Assembly: GCA_903813345.2 (NCBI GenBank)
Contig: CAIIXF020000001.1
Coordinates: 50,859,885-50,923,884 of the forward strand
Reading direction: 5' to 3'
Source: Owenia fusiformis
Lineage: Eukaryota; Annelida; Polychaeta; Sabellida; Oweniidae
Length of the DNA: 64,000 nucleotides
Shown one piece after another: positions 59,848-64,000 of this stretch (the first letter of the stretch is position 1; each line of letters starts with the position of its first letter). The notes beneath the pieces were generated by a model. That model saw only the letters and a program-made list of their open reading frames with translations, did not search any database and was not told where the DNA came from. Both the position numbers and the translations under genes were made by a program.

Positions 59848-60057
59848 TTATAAAGGGAGCAATTCAGTCTGATTCAATATTCTTTCATTGTTGAAAGGTT
59901 TAGGTGTTAAGACTAAATATTCCACATCCAGGTAATCATAGGCAGGGATTCTTGATAATTCAATTTTTAATGGGAGATCATGAGAGAATCTGATGCACAC
60001 ATTATCATACTCCATTTTAGGATACATCACTTCTCGCAAGTGCAATTTATCCAGTTA
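59848..60057 (-). pseudogene. Possible sliding-clamp (PCNA-like) C-terminal fragment
   Basis: An open stretch after TAA encodes, without an ATG at its start, LDKLHLREVM, then NVCIRFSHDLPLKIELSRI and YDYLDVEYLVLTPK before running on to a stop. The pattern V-x-(L/I)-x-x-S-x-D-(V/L)-P-L-x-(V/I)-E followed by a YL(x)PK strand resembles the end of PCNA. No acceptor with a pyrimidine tract precedes it, and USP48 splices from 60407 to 58897 in frame without it. If real, it is a retrocopy or duplicated exon fragment; the match was made by eye. Confidence 0.25.
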
Positions 60058-60406
60058 CATCAATATTAATACAACATATTCATTTCCCTACTTACACAAC
60101 TAGTTTGGAGCCTTATTTGGCTTGAAAAACTGAGTGGGAGGAAATTAATATTGAGGAGGAATTTATAGTCTTTTTTATCTTTATTTTATTTTTGTTCAGG
60201 ACTTCTTGTTAATTGAGCTAATTTCTACCCATTTCTTCTCATAATTTTCATTAGCATTTGCTTACTTAGTAGTTTGAACTCAAGTAACCATACCAACAAA
60301 TTGCCAAATAGAAACTCGCCAAAACAAACCTGTACTGGTGTATAGAGTTCATCTGCAAAGTGAGACATTTCATTTTCAAGATTGGGTATATACAATACAA
60401 ACTCAC

Positions 60407-60589
60407 CATGCTCAATGCAGAGCAGATCCTCATTAAATCTCAATTTTTCAATTGCACCTTCATGATCAACAGTATCATTTTTCTCAGCTTTCATCTCATT
60501 TGTACTATTTGGTTCTGTGTTCACGGGAGGATGATCCTGCTCTGTACTTGAACCAGGCATACAGGAGTGTCCTTCTGGGTGATTATTTT
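60407..60589 (-). CDS. USP48: USP48, first exon in the window (gene continues to the right)
   Basis: 183 bases on the - strand between TGTTTCCTAG and CATG|GTGAGT. Two bases complete a codon, then a variable polar linker (NNHPEGHSCMPGSSTEQ and onward) leads to LRFNEDLLCIEH, the start of the second DUSP module; one base remains and is completed by the next exon. USP48 is a mainly nuclear deubiquitinase reported to act on substrates including histone H2A and RelA. Its catalytic USP domain and first DUSP module are upstream, beyond 64000. The ten exons here total about 428 codons with all junctions in phase and no stop, so the gene looks intact. Confidence 0.93.
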
Positions 60590-60684
60590 CTAGGAAACAG
60601 AAAACATTTTGTTTGAGAGGCAAAGTGAAAATATCAACTAAGCTTATATTTGCGATTACAACCTTTGGCTGTCAACTACCAGAT

Positions 60685-61005
60685 TAACTGAAGATTTTTT
60701 TTATTAAATCAACCGTTTATGGAACTTACTTACCTCTTAATTATATGCCATTACCTTAATAAATTGACTAGTCGAAAGGTCTAACACCCCTATTGAATGA
60801 ACGGATTAGTGAATGAACTCGTCCAATACACTGCCTATCCATGCTTCATGCTACGACCTACTTCATATTACCGAGAGACCTCGAAGATACAAAAAAATAA
60901 AATAAAAAATTTCCCTCAAGCGGGGAAGGTGGGTGGGTCTCTGGTAATTAAGAGGTAAGTAAGTTCCATAAACGGTTGATTTAATAAAAAAATCTTCAGT
61001 TTATA
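60685..61005 (-). repeat. DIRS right terminal repeat plus internal complementary region
   Basis: 60685-60742 (AACTGAAGATTTTTTTTATT and on through AACCGTTTATGGAACTTACT) is repeated inverted at 60943-61000 with a single length difference in the T-run. Immediately after the inverted copy, 61008-61035 (CTTACTTCCCTCTTAATTAT) resembles 60726-60753 in direct orientation. Adjoining pieces complementary to both element ends form the internal complementary region of DIRS1-type retrotransposons. A GC-rich CCCGC box lies in the 200-bp spacer. Confidence 0.8.
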
Positions 61006-61094
61006 TCACTTACTTCCCTCTTAATTATATGTCATAGCATGTAACATATTGGATAGGTGGGGTGAAAAAAGTTGTTGTGTACTTACTGCACCTG

Positions 61095-62597
61095 CTACAG
61101 GTCGCACACAGTTCCAGCCAGCATCACAGGTCCTAGCTTTCTAGCTTCATCTTGTAGGACTGTGACACCACGCAGATAAAAGTCGATAAAAGTGTTGTTG
61201 TGAGCCCAAGAGCAACTTTTCAATATTTCTGTTAGGCTAACATTCGACTGTACTGCATATGAGGCTGATAACGCTCTTATTTCATGTGCGTTAACTTTCC
61301 CAATTCTTCTACTCTCAGCTGTGGAATTATTGTAGGTTAGAAGAATCAGATGTTTCATCCAGCTGGATAAAGTATTTAAGTGTAAATTGCTATTACACCC
61401 TTTCTTCCAAGGTATGAAGATCCTATTCCTGGTACCTCTGAAGACTCTGGTAGCAGCAAGATAAAATCTGAGTGCTCTAAGTGGGCATAAGCATCGATCT
61501 GGATCATTTCCCACATGGCTTGCCAATGATTTCAGATGTATAGGTTGAAATCTGGCTTGTCCCTCTGCTGCTTCCAAGCTCTTTGGCAGAAAACCAATGA
61601 ATGGATAGAGGAAAACTTCTGTATTGTTATTTTTCCATTGTATCCTTGTAACATCTAAGGCATGTATCTCACTACGTCTCTTGCCCGAGGCTAACAGTAG
61701 AAGAAATACAGTCTTTAAAGTCACCCATTTGATATCTGCCGAATTCATAGGTTCAAATGGAGGCTTTAATAGTTCATGAAGTACAAAAACCAAGTCCCAT
61801 TTGGGTAAGGTAGACTTTGGAATTGCATCTTCTAATTTAAAGGATCTCAACATATCATGTATCACTTGTGATTCTGAGAGATCTTTAGATTGTGTAGATT
61901 TCCTGACATTGTTTATAGCTGTTCTGTAGCCCTCGATAGTAGAAAAAGACCTCTTTTTAGTGTTTCTGAGATAAATGAAGAAATCTGCAATCATTGGAAT
62001 AGATGCCTCGATGGGATTGGTATCTCTTTCCAAACACCAAACAGAGAATAATTTCCACTTTGAATCGTAGATGGCATTGGTAGATTTTCTCCTAGACTTT
62101 TGTACTGCTTTGGACACTTCTTCAGAAAACCCCTCCTCTCGCAAGTTATTGTTGATAACAGACAAGCGTGTAGAGACATCTTTTCTGGATCTTGATGAAA
62201 AATCGAGGTCCTTGGCATAAGAAGGAGTTTCTTCCATATTGGAATCAGTACAGGAAAATCTACTAGTAGACTGAGAAGGTCTGGGTACCATGGTTGATTG
62301 GGCCATTTTGGTACTATCATTACACATTTTGTGTTTTGGTGAGCCTGCAGTTTGTTCAGGACTGCTGCTATCATTGCTGTTGGGGGAAATATGTAGAAGT
62401 ACATGTTGTCCCAATTCAGTGACATGGCGTCTGTTTTCCACGACTGAAGATCTGGAACTGGAGCCACGTAAACTGGAAGTTTGTGATTGTGAGATGTGGC
62501 CATCATGTCCAGATTGGGAGTTGGCCATATTTTCCATAGATTCTTGGTTATGTCTGCATGAAGAGACCACTCTGTGTTGACAATCTGGTTTTTCCAA
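61095..62597 (-). CDS. DIRS tyrosine recombinase ORF
   Basis: An intact 500-codon open frame that opens at a TTG; the first ATG is about 20 codons in. The core-binding region lies at residues about 165-260 (KWKLFSVWCLERD, STIEGYRTAINNVRK). The catalytic set is visible: Arg in LLLASGKRRSEIHAL (about 307-308), His-x-x-Arg in NAHEIRALSASYA (438-441), Trp in SWAHN (464) and nucleophile Tyr in FIDFYLR (474). This is the phage-integrase fold used by DIRS elements to integrate their circular DNA. The first 130 or so residues overlap the preceding ORF in another frame and are probably not true recombinase sequence; translation may begin near residue 120-140. Confidence 0.92.
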   Translation of the reverse strand: MEKPDCQHRVVSSCRHNQESMENMANSQSGHDGHISQSQTSSLRGSSSRSSVVENRRHVTELGQHVLLHISPNSNDSSSPEQTAGSPKHKMCNDSTKMAQSTMVPRPSQSTSRFSCTDSNMEETPSYAKDLDFSSRSRKDVSTRLSVINNNLREEGFSEEVSKAVQKSRRKSTNAIYDSKWKLFSVWCLERDTNPIEASIPMIADFFIYLRNTKKRSFSTIEGYRTAINNVRKSTQSKDLSESQVIHDMLRSFKLEDAIPKSTLPKWDLVFVLHELLKPPFEPMNSADIKWVTLKTVFLLLLASGKRRSEIHALDVTRIQWKNNNTEVFLYPFIGFLPKSLEAAEGQARFQPIHLKSLASHVGNDPDRCLCPLRALRFYLAATRVFRGTRNRIFIPWKKGCNSNLHLNTLSSWMKHLILLTYNNSTAESRRIGKVNAHEIRALSASYAVQSNVSLTEILKSCSWAHNNTFIDFYLRGVTVLQDEARKLGPVMLAGTVCDL

Positions 62598-62610
62598 ATA
62601 ACTGATCTGC
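61991..62610 (-). CDS. C-terminal domain of the DIRS RT ORF, in a shifted frame
   Basis: The RT/RNase H frame stops at 62548, but an adjacent frame, open from upstream of 62610 down to 61991, carries the sequence that normally follows RNase H in DIRS proteins: NTEWSLHADITKNLW, DMMATSHNHKLPVYV, KTDAMSLNWDNMYFYIFPP and MIVPKWPNQPWYPDLL. DIRS1-type elements are described as having a Dam-like methyltransferase-related domain here. The conserved part ends near 62270. The split points to a one-base frameshift around 62585-62615 or to programmed frameshifting. Confidence 0.75.
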
Positions 62611-64000
62611 CCTTCTGTTCAGTGATCCTGGAATATGATTCGCTCTGAGTACAATTTGCTGATTGTGACACCATAAGAGAATCTCCTGAGTTAACTGGAG
62701 TAGTTGAGGGGAATGTGTTCCGCCCTGGTTGTTGATATATGCTGCTACAGTCGTGCTGTCTGTGCAAATCAGAATATTCTGTCCAGTTATCATTTCCTTG
62801 AAGAACATCAGAGCTTTCTTGACTGTTAGTAACTCCAGAAAGTTGATGTGATGACTTGATTCCAACTGGGACCAGACTCCAGAGCATTCCTGCGATTGTG
62901 TGTGGGCCCCCCATGCTTCCAACGATGCATCTGTGTAGATTGTCATTGTTGGGTGAAATCTGTTGAGAGGCTGACCAGCTTGTAAATTCCTGGGGTCTAG
63001 CCACCATAGGAGTGCCCCCTGAGCATCTGGTGAGAGGACAACTAGATGTGACTGGGGCTGAGATAGAGGAGACCACTGTTGGAACAGACAACACTGTAGA
63101 GGTCGTAGATGAAGACGACCCAATGGCACTTGTTTCTCCGCAGATGACAACAGGCCTAGTAGAGACTGCCAAGTTTCTGCTGAGGCTATTCCCTTCTCTA
63201 GAAGATGTTGTCCAGCTTTCCATATCTTTTCTACTCGATCGTGAGGGGGACGGCAAATTCCCTTGCTGAGATCGTATTCTACTCCCACATAAGTGAACTT
63301 CTGAGTTGGTTGTAGTTCCGACTTCTTGAAGTTTATGAGGAAACCCAGAGCCTGAGCCAGTTCCAGCACCATCTGAGTATGTTGTAGAACTACTGTAGGT
63401 GAATTGCCTCGAATCAGCCAATCGTCGAGGTAATAATGAAACAGTATGCCTCTGGAGTGAAGATGAGCTGCTAGAGGCCGTAACAGATGTGTCCAAATCA
63501 TCGGGGCTGATGCCAGACCAAAGGGCAGGGCTTTGAATTGAAGTACTTGGTCCTGAACAACAAAGCGCAGGTATTTCCTGAATGACTGCTTGATTGGGAG
63601 ATGAAAGTAAGCATCTACGCAGTCTATGGACGTTACCCACTGTTGAGGCTGTACTGCATCCATGATCTGTGCTACTGTTTCCATCTTGAACTTTGGAACT
63701 TCTAGATGAAGGTTCAGATGATGCAAGTTGATGACTGGTCTTAGAGAGCCGGATTTTTTTGGGACGAAGAAAAGATGACTGTAAAGGCCTGGACTGGATA
63801 CGTTCTGGACAACTTCTATGGCCTGTTTCTCCAGAAGTTGAGTGACTGTAGCTGCATAAAGGTCTTTTCTGTCTCTTGTTGATGACTGGAAAGGCCAAGG
63901 ATTGCATGTAAGGGTAGGTTTTGTGTGAAGTTTCGGCTGGTAACCTTCCTTTATGATCTGTAGAAATCCTCCTAGATCTGTGATTTCTTTCCATTTGGCA
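62548..64000 (-). CDS. DIRS reverse transcriptase / RNase H ORF (partial)
   Basis: This frame is open from the right window edge to a TAA at 62548-62550. Its beginning reads KWKEITDLGGFLQII, then YSHLFFVPKKSGSLRPVINL, the fingers region of DIRS reverse transcriptase. The palm motif LPFGLASAPMIW and catalytic YLDDW follow (Tyr codon about 63432). RNase H signatures are YTDASLEAWGA (about 62934), FLELL and CTDSTTVAAYINNQGG. The frame breaks shortly after NRRADQL. RT copies the element RNA and RNase H removes the template. Confidence 0.93.
   Translation of the reverse strand, partial: AKWKEITDLGGFLQIIKEGYQPKLHTKPTLTCNPWPFQSSTRDRKDLYAATVTQLLEKQAIEVVQNVSSPGLYSHLFFVPKKSGSLRPVINLHHLNLHLEVPKFKMETVAQIMDAVQPQQWVTSIDCVDAYFHLPIKQSFRKYLRFVVQDQVLQFKALPFGLASAPMIWTHLLRPLAAHLHSRGILFHYYLDDWLIRGNSPTVVLQHTQMVLELAQALGFLINFKKSELQPTQKFTYVGVEYDLSKGICRPPHDRVEKIWKAGQHLLEKGIASAETWQSLLGLLSSAEKQVPLGRLHLRPLQCCLFQQWSPLSQPQSHLVVLSPDAQGALLWWLDPRNLQAGQPLNRFHPTMTIYTDASLEAWGAHTQSQECSGVWSQLESSHHINFLELLTVKKALMFFKEMITGQNILICTDSTTVAAYINNQGGTHSPQLLQLTQEILLWCHNQQIVLRANHIPGSLNRRADQLFGKTRLSTQSGLFMQT

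Larger units (their letters stand above)
60685..64000 (-). mobile_element. DIRS-like tyrosine-recombinase retrotransposon (5' end outside)
   Basis: Reading on the - strand: reverse transcriptase with RNase H, a C-terminal domain in a shifted frame, a tyrosine recombinase, then the internal complementary region and right terminal repeat. DIRS elements replicate through a circular intermediate and integrate by the recombinase without target duplication, consistent with no duplication being visible at 60685. It sits in the USP48 intron before 60589, in the same orientation as USP48. The left terminal repeat and any gag-like frame lie beyond 64000. Confidence 0.93.

Noticed and set aside
60330-60406. 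Extension of the USP48 exon to a donor CAG|GTTTGT at 60329
   Set aside because: It would join the next exon out of phase, whereas the GTGAGT donor after 60407 gives the correct phase and the expected DUSP sequence.
62610-63994. Upstream two thirds of the long second - strand frame across the DIRS element
   Set aside because: Here the RT/RNase H motifs are in another frame, and this frame is Ser/Thr-rich nonsense; only its last part, below 62610, carries conserved DIRS sequence.

Overview
This is animal nuclear DNA, AT-rich and dominated by introns and repeats. Genes are split into short exons with GT..AG junctions, introns reach about 12 kb, and no bacterial-style operons are present. The protein relationships, a DIRS-type tyrosine-recombinase retrotransposon and many small fold-back transposons point to a non-vertebrate, probably marine, bilaterian such as a mollusc or another invertebrate. 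I cannot name the species. Exon models were built by hand: each junction was read for AG/GT and each codon phase was checked across the splice.

Three protein genes are present. (1) At the left edge, + strand, is the last coding exon of a FAAP20-like Fanconi anaemia core-complex protein (2909-2981), the second half of a ubiquitin-binding zinc finger. (2) A complete-looking SKI/SnoN gene lies on the + strand in seven coding exons from 9848 to 36451, giving 707 codons in unbroken phase. It has the Smad2/3-binding N-terminus, the Dachshund-homology SKI/SNO domain, the SAND-like Smad4-binding domain, two SUMO-consensus sites and a C-terminal coiled coil. (3) On the - strand are the last ten coding exons of USP48, from 60589 down to 48532, about 428 codons covering DUSP-type modules, a basic nuclear-localisation-like stretch, a ubiquitin-like domain and the conserved C-terminal tail. 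SKI and USP48 converge on their 3' ends, and the 5' part of USP48 lies beyond the right edge. All three genes map to 1p36 in human, so the neighbourhood looks anciently conserved.

Layout: 1-2908 FAAP20 intron with a nested repeat; 2909-about 4700 FAAP20 end and 3' UTR; 4.7-9.6 kb intergenic with tandem repeats and fold-back elements; 9.6-36.5 kb SKI; 36.5-48.5 kb convergent 3' region, holding a 4.4-kb element with very long inverted repeats; 48.5-60.6 kb USP48 with four large tandem arrays or local duplications in its introns; 60.7-64.0 kb a DIRS-like retrotransposon in the next USP48 intron, running off the window.

The most unusual signals are local duplications centred on splice sites. An approximately 46-bp minisatellite begins inside USP48 coding sequence and repeats a strong donor (CAG|GTGA) nine times. 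The next USP48 exon also has a duplicated donor, which would add 14 in-frame codons. A 19-bp pyrimidine-rich array sits directly before the SKI exon 2 acceptor. A second theme is a set of small transposons whose target-site duplications can be read exactly: TA, TTA, 5 bp, 8 bp and 9 bp.
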